A stretch of DNA of 64,000 nucleotides, from positions 23,596,943 through 23,660,942 of the forward strand of contig NC_031778.1 in the NCBI RefSeq assembly GCF_001522545.3, in the 5' to 3' direction. Positions 35,200 to 61,799 of this stretch are shown one piece after another (the stretch's first letter is position 1; every line of letters begins with the position of its first letter). The notes beneath the pieces are model-generated. The model worked only from the letters and a program-made list of their open reading frames with translations, searched no databases and was not told the origin of the DNA. Origin of the DNA: Parus major. Its lineage: Eukaryota > Chordata > Aves > Passeriformes > Paridae. A program made the position numbers and the translations under genes.

Positions 35200-35620
35200 A
35201 GCCCCCGGCCCGTGGAAGCCCCGGGGTGGGAGGGCTGATGAAGGAAGGGGAGTCGCCGCCGGGCCGGGCTCTCCGGCGGGCGCTGCCAGCGGGCGGAGGG
35301 CGGGCGGGAGCAGCGGGCCGGGCCCCGCTATTTGTACGGGAGCGGGGCCCAGCCCGCCCCAGTGCCCGCCGCTGCCCGCACCATGCCGGGGCTCCGAGCC
35401 TCACCGCCCGCCTTCCTGCTGCTCCTCGCCTTCGTCCTTCCCCGTGGCAGCCCCGCTCCTGCCGTGCAGCAGCTGGAGCCCAGCAGCCGCTCGGCCGTGG
35501 CGGCGGCGAGGGTGGCCCTGCTGTACCACAACTTCCAGGCGGGATCCGTCGGCGGGCTCAGGACGCTCGGACAGGTCCGCAAGGCTACGCTGAAGGTGAG
35601 CGGGGAGCCGGCGGGTTGTC
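35200..35620 (+). promoter_or_regulatory. RARRES1: RARRES1 CpG island and promoter
   Basis: CpG-dense block over exon 1. A TATA-like CTATTTGTA sits near 35328-35336, about 50 bp before the ATG, which would leave a very short 5'UTR. The TATA reading is tentative. Confidence 0.5.
35383..35595 (+). CDS. RARRES1: RARRES1 exon 1
   Basis: ATG 35383; donor GTGAGC. Residues 1-71: signal segment, then SSRSAVAAARVALLYHNFQ, the first helix of the N-terminal cystatin-like half, ending TLGQVRKATLK in phase 0. Confidence 0.93.
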
Positions 35621-38600
35621 AAGGGACGCTGGGAAAGTGTAATTAACAGTAATTATTACATTAGTGTTGCTATATATATAAGTGAGCTTAGCGCGTTCCC
35701 ACGCTGGGCAGCGGGCGCCTTCCCGCGTCCCTCCAGAGCCGCTGCCCCATCCTCAGGGACAGCCGGGTGTCCTCAGGGACCGCTGTCCGTCTGTGCCATC
35801 CTCAGGGACACCCGGGTGTCCTCAGGGACCGCTGTCCATCTGTGCCATCCTCAGGGACAGCCGGGTGTCCTCAGGGACCGCTGTCCATCTGTGCCATCCT
35901 CAGGGACAGCCGGGTGTCCTCAGGGACCGCTGTCCGTCTGTGCCATCCTCAGGGACACCCGGGTGTCCTCAGGGACCGCTGTCCCACAGTCCCTCGTGGG
36001 ACCCCAGGCTCTCCTCAGGAGTTGCTGTCCCGCAGTCCCTCCCTCATACCATGAGCTTCAGCTAAAGGCGATGCAGTTCCCACCAGAAAACACACCTTAA
36101 TCTCCTAAAAATCTCGTCGAATTGAGGTGACAGAACCGGACAGTTCCAGAGAGGAGTAGCTACGGGGACAGAGCCTTCTCGTCATGGGGAGCTTGCTGGG
36201 GATGCTTGAGGTGGAGCTCGGGGTACAGCCCTTCTCCTCCTCCAGGTTTGGGGTTTTTTTACAGCTTATTTAGTTTCTGAAAGTACAGGATCAGGCAAAA
36301 ACTTCTGGGGAATGTTTGTCCCGGGCTGTAGATCCTGGAAGGAATGCATCACCTTCCTGGAGAGCCGAGGGATGGGATTTAAATCCAGCCCTGTGCTCCC
36401 GCTGCTGGGCAGCTCCTGAGAGCAAGGGCTGCTTGTTCTGCCTTCCCAGAACAACAAATTCTGGATCCTGGATTCTGCTGGGCAGCTCCCCACAGCAAGG
36501 GCTGCTTGTTCTGCCTTCCCAGAACAACAAATTCTGGATCCTGGATTCTGCTGGGCAGCTCCCCACAGCAAGGGCTGCTTGTTCTGCCTTCCCAGTCTGA
36601 GGTGCCAAAGGCAGCGTTGGATTCCACTGGATCCTTTCCAGGATCTGGAGATCTTCCACCACTCGTCCTGTACAACTCCTAAAACTGAATCAGAGGGTGT
36701 AGTGTTAAATCCCTCCCGTTCAAAAAAGATATTCCAAACCAGCCAGAAATTTTTCAGATGCACTAATTAATGCAGCCCTTGTATTACAGAGATCACTGGG
36801 TGCTGAACATGGACACGCTCCTGGGATATTTAAGTTTTTGTGTGAAATTGCTACAAACAACCTATGACAGGAATTCTCTGTGTTATTTTATGCTCTCCAA
36901 AAGCATACACGTGCTCCTTCTGTATTTCCTGGGCACTTTGCATATGTCTACATGTAAATATTTCCATATATAAACACCTGTGCCTGGCTGAAGAATAAGT
37001 AAATATTTGTGGGGAGAGAAAGAGTGTGGAAAAACCCCTATCAGCCACCTGCCTATGATACAGGAAGGGAAATAATTGCCTCATTATAGAGAAGTGAAAT
37101 TGTTCCTTATTTCCTCACAGTGTGCTGTAGGAGCTCCCTGGAATCACTTTCTGCAGTTTATTTCCCCTTTTTTTTTTTTTTGCACACTGTGAAAACAAGA
37201 GGAGAAATGCACTAAAAGTGGGCACTTCCCTCTTTCCTGTCCTCCCCTGGAAAAAAATGAAAAGAATTTCCTGGAAGGAATTTGTTGTATTTCGTGAAGG
37301 CAAGAGGCAGAAATGTTTGGATTGGTGTTTTTTGGTGTTTTTTTTTTTAGGTTTGTCTGGTTTTTAGTTATTTTTGAAAGTGAGCTAATTTCCTATTGGT
37401 TACTCTATTAGTGGATTTTGTAAAATCAGGATAATTTTTTAATGAAATTTAATAACGAGCATTGTAATTTAATAGTAACTTTATTAGCCCACAAGCTGGT
37501 GAAACTGGTAATTGGAAACAGGACTGGGAACTGTCTTAGAGGAGAAAAATCTTTCAAGTTCAGGTAAAATGAGACTTTCTTTCCTGTCAACAAAATACCA
37601 AACCTGGAATAATCCTTACCTTGCTGTTGGATGCAGATATTTTTGTTGTCCCTTCTTTTCTCTTGAGTGAGGAGCTTCTAGGAAACAGCAGCTCCTGGAG
37701 TTGTTGTCCTGCACTTTAAAATACACTTTTGATAATGAAGCATTAGTTTTTGCCAGCTGAAGATCCCAGAATTTAAAGGGAAGCTTTTGGGAGCAGTTCC
37801 CCATCCCAAACTGTCCTGGAAATCCTAATTTAGGAGTAGGGGAAAGGGAGGAGCCAGGTGACCTCGTGCAGCGTTTGCTTAAATTGGACTAGAAAATCCA
37901 ATTTTCAAATATCCAGGTGGACATTTCACAGCCTTACCTGGACACAAACAGTGCAACACCACAGCTCTGCTCCCTAATATTAGAAGTCAATTAAAAAGGT
38001 TCTATTAATTTCCAACAGTCAGAGCCCCATGTTTGGTGGGAAAGGCAGAATCTGTGGCAGGAGCAGCTCCGACTCCTTTTCCCAGCTTCTCCCTGCTCAG
38101 TGATCCAGGCAAAAACTGATCCCAGGGGAAAAATCCTGCTGGGAAAACAGAGGGGAAGAGATGGGAACCTCCTCAGGGCATGGGGAGAGAGGAATCCTCC
38201 CTTTCCCTGCCCATGGGGAGTGAGGGAAGTGGAAACCGACTGGAAACCGACTGGAAACCGACTGGAAACTGCTTCCTTGGGGACGTGCAGTGAAGCTGCT
38301 CTGAAATTGCTCTTTTGGTCTTCCCAGGACTAAAAATCTGTCAGGAAAGTTGCAGTACTTTGGGGCCTAGAAGTAAAAGAATCCCGTGACCCAGATATTG
38401 AATGGAAAAATGAATTACTCACTTGTTTTCTGCTCTTTTTGGACACTTTTATCTTTGGCTGCTTCCCTGGGGCTTGCCAGACATCTGCTCAGCTCACACT
38501 CTGGGATTGGGTAATGGCATTTTGGGATGAGAGTGGGAAAAATAGTGGAAATTAAAGTTTTCCTTCGGGACTACAAAGACTTTTGTACAATTATTTCATG

Positions 38601-41600
38601 TCAAATGGAGCTTCTCCCTTCTCCCTGGTGAGCTCAGGAAGCCTCAGGTGTTCACACCAGACTAAATACTTGTTTTAGCTGTGTAGCATCATTTGAAAGC
38701 TGTCTAGGCAGCAGTAGTAGGGTGGTAGTACCTACTAGCAGTACTATGGGGGAGTTCTTGCAAATCAGGAGGGAATCTCTGCTTCAAAACCCAGAATTCT
38801 GTGCTCTTTTAAAAGTCCTGCTGACTACTGCAGCTTCTCTCACCTGCAGGATTGATCCTGGATCACTGGATTACATTACAGGGACTGATAACATTACAGG
38901 AGTAATCCTGGGTCACTGCAAAAACCCCCAAATTTAATCAGATTAGGGGTGCTGTAAACCATAGCAGTAACATCTTTTGGGTGGCTTTACAACAATTAGA
39001 ATCTTACACTTCAATGTGGTTACTGCACAAGTTGAGGCCCTTTGAAACTTAATTTCATTGCATCCTGCATTTCAAAGTCAGTTTTCACTACTCTGCCCAT
39101 GTCCTGTTGTCACTTTGAGGATGATATTTGAGGCAGTACACAAAAAGGGCAGAAGGGGAGAAGGAGGATGCAGAGAAGAAAGAAATTATCAAAAGATCTG
39201 AGCTCATCCTCTCTGTTTCCTGCATCTCTTTCCTGGGGAGATTTGGCTCCACACTGGACTTGCCTCATCCTAAAGCTCCAGGAGGAGATTTTATAAAAAT
39301 AGAGTGACTAAAGCAATTTTTTACCTGTATTTTGCAGCTCTGAGTAGGTACCACAGGCAGGTGCTGAGCTGAGGGTCTGCTGTGGATATGAAACTCCGCT
39401 CACCTTAAATCATTAAAAATTTCCTGGGAACAGTGTGCTGGGAACAGGAAGGCTCAGGGTTAGATAAATAACAAAAAAGTTTGTTTTGGGCCCTGCAAAC
39501 TGTCAGAATTGTACTTAAACACCAAGAAAGACTAAAAATAGTGATGTTGCACTCAAAACCAGGGAATTTTAGAAGGGACCTTCCCTCCTCAGAGCTCCTT
39601 GCAGCACAGAAGGATTTAATTTCATTGCTGGCTCCCTCTTCTCTCTTCCAGAACATCCCAGAGTCTGGCCACAAGTATTACCTGCAGTTCAGCACTGAGA
39701 ACTACAGGACTGGGGTGAGTTCCTGCTGCTCCTCCTCCTCCTGGGCATTAAATCAACTCCAGCAGCTCCAGACCAGACACATTTGTGTCCTAAACGGATC
39801 TGCCACCATGGAAAGGCCTTTCTGCTCCTCCCTGCCTTTGCCCTGAGGCTCACCTGAGTCATCATCAGGCCTCAATCCCGAATTCTTGCTCGGGTCATTG
39901 AGGCAGCCAAAGGCCTGAGTGGAACAGTGCAGTGGCCAAAGCTTGGGAACAGTGGGACAGTGTGGGCCCCCTACCCCTTCCTGCTCCCCATTCCTGCTCC
40001 CCATTCCCCCTCCCTGCTCCCCATTCCCCCTCCCTGCTCCCCATTCCCCTGCTGTCCACACCCCAAAATGGGAAATCAAGAGTTGAAAGCTCCATGTTCT
40101 TTCCAATTCCACCCCCCTCCTCCATTCTCTCTGTCCCAGCTGTCAGCAGCATTTTCCTGTCCTCTTCCTTCACACACATTTTATGGAATTCAGATGATTT
40201 TCAGAACTTACTGTGAAACCTTAGATTATTTTTGTTTCAAGGCTGGCACAATGAAAGTTCCTGTTATCAATTAATGTTTCTTGAGCTCTCACAAACATAT
40301 TTCCAAGATGACTTAGGGCATTGTCATGCCCTGAAAACAGGACAAGCATTAATTAAAACCTTCTGTTAAATCCCTTTAGCCTTGCGGTTTTAACCTCTTT
40401 CCTGGAAAAAAAGGAAAATAAAATCCTTCTTGTCACTTTCCTAACCCCTGAACAGCTTCATACAAAGAGTGAGTTGCTGGTAAATAAAACCTTGATTAAA
40501 GTAACAGTTTTAAGCTCTCCTTTGACAGGAAGATGCTGGGAACTGCCTGGCTACAGTGCTGTATCCAAAGAAAAAGTCTCCTCCTGTTGTCAGCATCAAG
40601 TGCTCCAACACCAAAGAGAAGAAAGAAATCCAGGAAGAGGACAACAGAGTTTACCAAAGGATGAGGCACCAAAGCAAACCAATAACTGGAAACAACATTC
40701 CAGGTATATTCCTCCAAATACCCACCTGTATTTCATTTGATCTCAAAGGGCATGAAGGACACAAGCATTTGAGAAGGAAACACGTTACTGACAGCAGCAC
40801 CCTGAGCCCATCCTGCTGTCAAAGCAACCCCACCTCCCCAGGGATTTTTGGGAGAACAAAGCCCCTCTGGATTTACCACTGGCACTCAGCACCATCCTGT
40901 GAGGGTGGTTTGGGTTTAAAAGCAGCTCCACAGAACTTTTAAGTCAGTGCAGATTGTCCTCCAGGAATAACAAGTGCCCAAACCCACACACCTCCCCAGC
41001 TGTGGCTGGAAATTCACTGAGGATGACCAACACAATTTTTAAATCCTGGAAAAATTGCATCTTTTCTCCCAGCTATGTAAGGACTCCCATCATTGTGGGG
41101 CTTTGGGTGTCTCACCTCATCCTGGGGATCCCTCTGTTGGCAGTGTCAGCTCTGCCACACTTTAGACTTCCCTGGAGCTTCCAGTTTAGCATCATTCCCA
41201 TCCCTGTGAGACATCAGAGGGAAGAGCCCCATCCAGGAATGGTGCTGTGCCAGGCAAAACTGCTCTGAGCATCGTCATTTTTCTGCTGCCCAGCCAGAAC
41301 TAATATTATTTTCTCTTTCTCCTCGCCCTGCAGACAGCTATGGCAACATTGAGCCCGCCCTGGAGCCAGTGTGGGCTCTGGCTGTGGCTGGCAGCAGCTC
41401 CATCATGTGGCAGAAGTCCACGGAGACCTTGAGATACTCCCTGGCACAAGTGAAGTCCGTGAGGCAGTGGGTGAGTGTGGCAGGGGCAGCACAGAGCCCT
41501 GATCTCAGGGGGTTCCCCAAATCCCAGGGCTGCTCCTCACCAGCAGCTCCACCTCAGCACCAGCACTTTGTCCAGGTTTTGCTGGGAGAATTGTCCTTAC

Positions 41601-42440
41601 CTGGATCTGCAGGAGTGGCTCCTGCAGGTGCTGAGAGCCCCACAGCAGAGCCCAGCACCCTCTGCCCCCTCACACCTGACACCTGCAGCACATCCCTGCA
41701 GCACAACCCTGCAGCACAACCCTGCAGCACAACCCTGCAGCACAACCCTGCAGCACAACCCTGCAGCACATCCCTGCAGCACATCCCTGCAGCACTTCCA
41801 GAGCCCTCTGGAGCCAGTTTGGCTCCTCAGCTGTTCAGCATCTCTCTGAAGGAGGGGTTCATGTCATTCTCACATTTAACTGAGGGTTAAATTCAATTGA
41901 TTCACACCTGGTTTCAGTGCAGACAGCTCTTGGTGCCTTCAAACATTCCGTGCAGGAAGTGCTCCTAATTCCATCTTTCCACCAGGAAAACCCATCTCAC
42001 TCCAGCCAGCAACCACAGCCAGGGGGCCCTGCTCACCTTCCCTGAGCTCCAGTGAATCTCAGCAGATGTTACACTTTAATATAAACCTGTGTTCCTGATA
42101 ATTCTTTCCTTTTTTACACCTGCCCAGATCAGGAAAGATGATTTTGTTGAGTTTGACTACACTGTGCTACTGCATGAAATCCCAACCCAGGTAAGGAATT
42201 GCTCGTGAACAGCCCCTCCTGTCAGCAGGAGATGAAATTTATCAAGGTGATAAAATGTGTGTGTTTAAATCCCTTCTCCAGGAAATCATCTCCTGCCACA
42301 TGCGCCTGACGTGGCTCCCTGGGCACCCTCTGAAAGTGAAACATTTCTGTGATTCCAAGAGCCACGGGCTGGACGAGGGATCTGGGGCAGAATCTGGATC
42401 AGCTGCTGGGCCTTTGGCTGAAAAGGGACCAAAGTTTTAA
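35383..42440 (+). CDS. RARRES1: RARRES1 / ovocalyxin-32 (6 coding exons, whole gene span)
   Basis: Latexin-family protein of 269 aa: retinoic acid receptor responder 1, known in chicken as ovocalyxin-32, an eggshell matrix protein. Residues 1-26 form a hydrophobic signal or anchor segment (AFLLLLAFVLPRG core), then two cystatin-like halves follow. Family landmarks are YLQFSTENY in exon 2, Cys-containing strands in exon 3, ALAVAGSSSIMWQKSTE in exon 4, DDFVEFDYTVLLHE in exon 5 and EIISC in exon 6. The tail is Gly/Ser/Glu-rich and ends KGPKF. Exons 35383-35595, 39652-39714, 40529-40703, 41334-41470, 42128-42190 and 42282-42440 join in frame with GT-AG introns. Exons 2-5 match LXN exon lengths exactly. 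The start is the only ATG in a CpG island before the signal segment. Secreted versus type II membrane state cannot be told from sequence. Confidence 0.94.
35753..35985. repeat. 49-bp x~5 minisatellite, RARRES1 intron 1
   Basis: Units read CCATCCTCAGGGACAGCC, then GGGTGTCCTCAGGGACCG, then CTGTCC(A/G)TCTGTG. Confidence 0.93.
36404..36598. repeat. 73-bp x2.7 repeat, RARRES1 intron 1
   Basis: Copies begin at 36404, 36477 and 36550 with CTGCTGGGCAGCTCC and are almost identical. Confidence 0.92.
38229..38268. repeat. 11-bp x3 repeat
   Basis: GGAAACCGACT three times plus a degenerate fourth copy. Confidence 0.85.
39652..39714 (+). CDS. RARRES1: RARRES1 exon 2
   Basis: Acceptor CTTCCAG, donor GTGAGT. 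Encodes NIPESGHKYYLQFSTENY and RTG. Same 63-nt length and HKYYL core as LXN exon 2. Confidence 0.93.
39972..40052. repeat. ~19-bp C/T-rich repeat, RARRES1 intron 2
   Basis: Four units of CCTGCTCCCCATTCCCC. Confidence 0.88.
40529..40703 (+). CDS. RARRES1: RARRES1 exon 3
   Basis: Acceptor TTTGACAG, donor GTATAT. 175 nt, ending in phase 1. Begins EDAGNCLATVLYPKKK, contains IKCSN, then a Lys/Glu-rich helix and NNIP. Confidence 0.93.
41334..41470 (+). CDS. RARRES1: RARRES1 exon 4
   Basis: Acceptor CCCTGCAG, donor GTGAGT. 137 nt. Begins DSYGNIEPALEPVWALAV and ends LAQVKSVRQW, the start of the second cystatin-like half. Confidence 0.93.
41682..41798. repeat. 13-bp x9 repeat, RARRES1 intron 4
   Basis: Nine units of CCTGCAGCACAAC / CCTGCAGCACATC; each contains a PstI-type palindrome CTGCAG. 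Confidence 0.93.
42128..42190 (+). CDS. RARRES1: RARRES1 exon 5
   Basis: Acceptor TGCCCAG, donor GTAAGG. Encodes IRKDDFVEFDYTVLLHEIP and TQ; the FDYTVLLHE core is shared by the family. Confidence 0.94.
42282..42440 (+). CDS. RARRES1: RARRES1 exon 6
   Basis: Acceptor TTCTCCAG, stop TAA 42438-42440. Encodes EIISCHMRLTWLPGHPLKVK, then a Gly/Ser/Glu-rich tail. Confidence 0.93.
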   Translation, partial: EIISCHMRLTWLPGHPLKVKHFCDSKSHGLDEGSGAESGSAAGPLAEKGPKF

Positions 42441-42815
42441 GTGAAATCTTCAGTTCTGTGGAGATGGATCCAACCAGACCTGGAGCTGGGATCATCCTTC
42501 CATGTGAGTCAGTCAATGGCAGTGGTTTCACTGATCTGTTCTCTGCCAAAATTAATTCTTCTCACTTCTTCAACGACGAGATTCAAGTTCTGCAGCTCTG
42601 CTTGAACCCTCTGCTACTCCATATATTCACAGATGAACATACAGCAGTTGATTTGATGTCATTAATTAACTGTTACTCAAGAGTTTGTAAACAAAATTAA
42701 TATATTTGGATAAAAATAATGAGCAAAGTGTTAATCTGTCACTAAGAGAGATTTGCCTACTAATTTTTTGTCATGTTTTGGGCTAGAATGATGCTGATTT
42801 TCAACTCACATCTCC

Positions 42816-42821
42816 AATAAA
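42816..42821 (+). terminator. RARRES1: RARRES1 poly(A) signal
   Basis: First AATAAA after the stop codon, giving a 3'UTR of about 400 nt. No competing hexamer lies between. Confidence 0.65.
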
Positions 42822-42841
42822 CCAAATGCCATCACTCAGGG

Positions 42842-45190
42842 TCGAGGCTGGGTTTTCTTTCTGCTGCTGTGGAGCCCAAATTTCCATCTTCTCTGTCACC
42901 TCAAACCCAAACACACCTGCAGAGCCAGGGGGGCTCCTTGTGGCTGAATCCCTGTGTTTGGGAACAGCTCCTGTGTTATTCCTGCCGTGTCCTGTCCCAC
43001 CACAAAGTCCTGGCTTTGTCCTTTGCCACCAAATTCTCCAGCAGATCCATCACTGTCCCACCTCTGCTCACTGGGATTGTGCCAAACTGTCCCAAACTCA
43101 CCTTTTTCCCCTTTAGCCAGGTTTGTGGCAGGAGAAATGAAACCCTTCCCAGGAACACCACATTCCTGAGGAACAGAGGCTCTGGGGTGGCTGCTCTGTT
43201 TGACTTGGGGTGGTTTTCACAATCCTTGACCTGCCACTGGCAACAGCAATTCAAGGATTCACACAACAGCTTTCCCTGGATGTTTTTAGGTTGGGTGATG
43301 TCAGCTTCCCAAATCCCAGCATTTTACACAAGTCTGATTTCCTGACTGAAGCTTTTTCCCTCAGCACCCAATAAACTCAGGGAAGCAGCATTCCACACCC
43401 TCCTGGTGCTTTCTTTCCTGCTGGCAGAACATTTCTCATCACCAGAAATGCGAAATCAGGGAGTGAAATTTCAACATTCCTTAAAGAAGCTGATGATTAA
43501 AATATTTTTTTGGAATTAAGCCAAGAAAAATAGGATGGATTTGGCACTTTGGGGCTGTGCTTTTGTCTCCTCACCTTGTTTTTGCCACTCTGCAGGGCTG
43601 GGATAGAGGATCAGGCACTTGCCAGGCACCAGGCTGGTGGAACTGGCTGCTCACAAACTCACAGCAGCTAAGGAGCTCCATAGGAACTTCTGGAGAAGCA
43701 GCAAAGCTGTTGGAATTCTACAGCAAAGTATCCCCCAGCTGCTTTTAGGCCAAGGTTTCAGCCTAAAACCTCAAATCATACAGCAAAATTCTTGGGGTTT
43801 GTTTCTTTTCCAGGTTTGTGGAGAACCAGCACATCTGGCAGAACTCATCAGCCAGGAATTCACATCACAACTGGTCTATACAATAATATAAACCCCATAA
43901 ATAGAAATCCCATCAATAAATAAACCTCAGAGACACAGATATAACCCCCAGAAATACAAATATAACCCCCAGAAATACAGATGAAATCATACCCACCCTG
44001 TTTCTTGTCCTGTGTTCACACTGCTTTTATCAGACAACTCCAAATTTTGGGAAAAGTGCTACATTTGCTTGTTTTAGAAAACTTCCAAATGTCTGAGAAC
44101 CTGCAGGGCTTTTCTGGAAATGAATTCCAGCTGAGCATTCCCAAAAACAAAGCCATGGATGTGTGGGATTTGTCCCAAGGCAGCACCACACGGACACCCC
44201 ACATCTTGCCTGGGATCCATCAGCAGCTCCAGGCAAATCCTTTCCCAAGGTTTACATAAATCATTTTCCAGTCCTTCCGTGAGCAGAGGCAGCCTGGCTG
44301 CTCCAGTTGTTTCTGTCTGGGAAGCAGCAACTCCAGTGCTGTGCCAGGAATGTCGCTGGGTTTGAACTGGAACTTCACTCCTTGTTTACTGGAATCTGCA
44401 AAAACACTTTTCAGCTGAGTAGGGCAAGAAGGAGGAAAGAAAATTCAACGTGGACATTCTGGGAATAATTAAAAATACAGAATTATGGGAGTATCTTCTC
44501 ACCTAACCCCTTTGTTTTGTCTCTGAGTCAGCAAAGTCAAGTCATTCCTGAGCTGAACATCAGCTGCAACTCAGCCTCTGGATTGTGAGATTCTGGGAAA
44601 AGGGATCTTTGGTTTGGATTTCTAACAGCCTCTGGATTGTGAGATTCTGGGAAAAGGGATCTTTGGTTTGGATTTCTAACAGCCTCTGGATTGTGAGATT
44701 CTGGGAAAAGGGATCTTTGGTTTGGATTTCTAACAGCTTCTGGATTGTGAGATTCTGGGAAAAGGGATCTTTGGTTTGGATTTCTAACAGCTTCTGGATT
44801 GTGAGATTCTGGGAAAAGGGATCTTTGGTTTGGATTTCTAACCAAGAGCCAAAAGCCAAGCCCAAACATGAATCCACACCCCAAGCCCATTAAATCCACA
44901 TCACCAAGCCACACAGTAATTCCATGTTGTTCCCAGCTTTGGGAAGAGGCAGCTCCTCCCAGCATCCTTGGCAATTCAGCTCCATCTCTGTGCCACCAGT
45001 GAAAGTGGATTTGGTGACTGATGGCTTTTCCCAGTGGGTTGAGACTTTGGAGGATCCTGTGCCATTTCCAAAGGATTTGGAGGGGAAAATTCCATCTGTT
45101 CCCTGGAGGAAAGCTGGAGCACCACGTGCCAAGTGATGTCCATCCAGCAGCTCTTGCCTCAGTTTCCTGGTTTAACATTTCCAAATAAAG
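42842..45190. other. Intergenic between RARRES1 and GFM1 3' ends
   Basis: Short spacer between convergent genes. Apart from the 54-bp array at 44575-44844 I see no feature. Confidence 0.65.
44575..44844. repeat. 54-bp x5 minisatellite
   Basis: Units start at 44575, 44629, 44683, 44737 and 44791 and are nearly identical. The length is a multiple of three, so frames stay open on both strands. Confidence 0.95.
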
Positions 45191-45216
45191 ATGAATCAAG
45201 TAAAAAATAAAATTAT

Positions 45217-45222
45217 TTTAAT
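45217..45222 (-). terminator. GFM1: Candidate GFM1 poly(A) signal (ATTAAA)
   Basis: ATTAAA variant on the minus strand 270 nt past the stop. No AATAAA lies closer. Inferred from position. Confidence 0.4.
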
Positions 45223-45491
45223 AGCTCTTAATTCAGACAAATCTCAAGCAAACCATCAGCGGTGTTTTACCATCTATTTGTTACAAGAGCATTTACACGT
45301 GAGCAGCCCTGTGGTGATCCCCTGGTGCTGCTCACAACACCCCAGAGAAAAGGTTTTATGATAAAATTCCAAGTCCAAATCTCACTGGAGCCCACCTTTC
45401 CCAGCCAGCCTGGGCTGCTTCCATGGCTTGGAGAAGTGAGCTGGTGGAGAAGATTGGGACAAACTGCTCCGTGGACTGCAGAGGAATCCCA

Positions 45492-61066
<15,575 letters not shown>

Positions 61067-61179
61067 GGCCCCGGCTGCGGCTCCGGCCACGGCTCCAGCC
61101 CCGGCCCCGCTCCCGGCTCCAGCCCCGGGTCGCTCCCGCCTCTTCCGGAGCCCCGCGCAGGCGCCGCGGTCCCGCCCGG

Positions 61180-61578
61180 CCCCTCACAGCCCTCACAGCC
61201 CTGACAGCTTCCCCCGGCTCCTCGCAGCCTGCCCCGGCCCTTCACAGCCTGCCCCGGTTTCTTACAGCCTTCCCCCGGCCCCTCCCGGCCCCTCACAGCC
61301 CTGACAGCCTCCCCCGGCCCTTCACAGCCTGCCCCGGCTTCTTACAGCCTTCCCCCGGCCCCTCACAGGGTCCTCCGGCCCCTCCCGGCTCCTCCCAGCC
61401 CTGACAGCCTCCCCCGACTCCTCGCAACCTGCTCCGGCCCTTCCCGACTCCTCACGGCCCCTCACAGCCCTGACAGCCTTTGCCAGTCCCTCACAGCCTC
61501 CCCCGGCTCCTCCCGGCCCTTCGCAGCCTCCCCCACTCCTCCCAACCCCTCGCAGCCTCCCCCGGCCCCTCAGGGAGC
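61180..61578. repeat. GC-rich minisatellite upstream of GFM1
   Basis: About 20 degenerate units of 17-20 bp, resembling CCCCGGCCCCTCACAGCCT. A larger block recurs 81 bp apart (61236 and 61317). It begins about 115 bp upstream of the GFM1 ATG. Confidence 0.75.
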
Positions 61579-61799
61579 GGCGGCGCCGGGCGGGAGCCCC
61601 GAGGGCGGAATGAGGGAGGGAGGGGAGGCTCCCACCGAGCCCATCCCGGAGCGATCCCGACCCAGCCGTGGGCATTCCCGGTGTGCACCCTCGGAATTCT
61701 CCGAGTGCGGCCTGAAAGGGGCGGATTTCAGCCGAAGCATGGAGCGGGACGGAGCCCGGGATGGGCGGCGGGGCCACATCCGGAGGAGTTCGGAACGGT

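Larger units (their letters stand above)
18740..35200. other. Intergenic between MFSD1 and RARRES1
   Basis: About 16.5 kb with no recognisable coding exon. It holds CR1 tails, four tandem arrays (19.5, 25.7, 29.8 and 34.9 kb) and two hairpins (26.9 and 27.4 kb). Confidence 0.7.
35596..39651 (+). other. RARRES1: RARRES1 intron 1
   Basis: Long first intron with three small tandem arrays (35.8, 36.4 and 38.2 kb) and a T-rich stretch near 37.2-37.4 kb. No other gene is seen. Confidence 0.7.

Noticed and set aside
44537..45199. 220-codon minus-strand frame
   Set aside because: It is kept open by the 54-bp x5 repeat; no family resemblance outside the repeat.
61150..61165. NRF-1 site in the GFM1 promoter
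   Set aside because: GCGCAGGCGC fits only part of the NRF-1 consensus; left as a remark, not a site.
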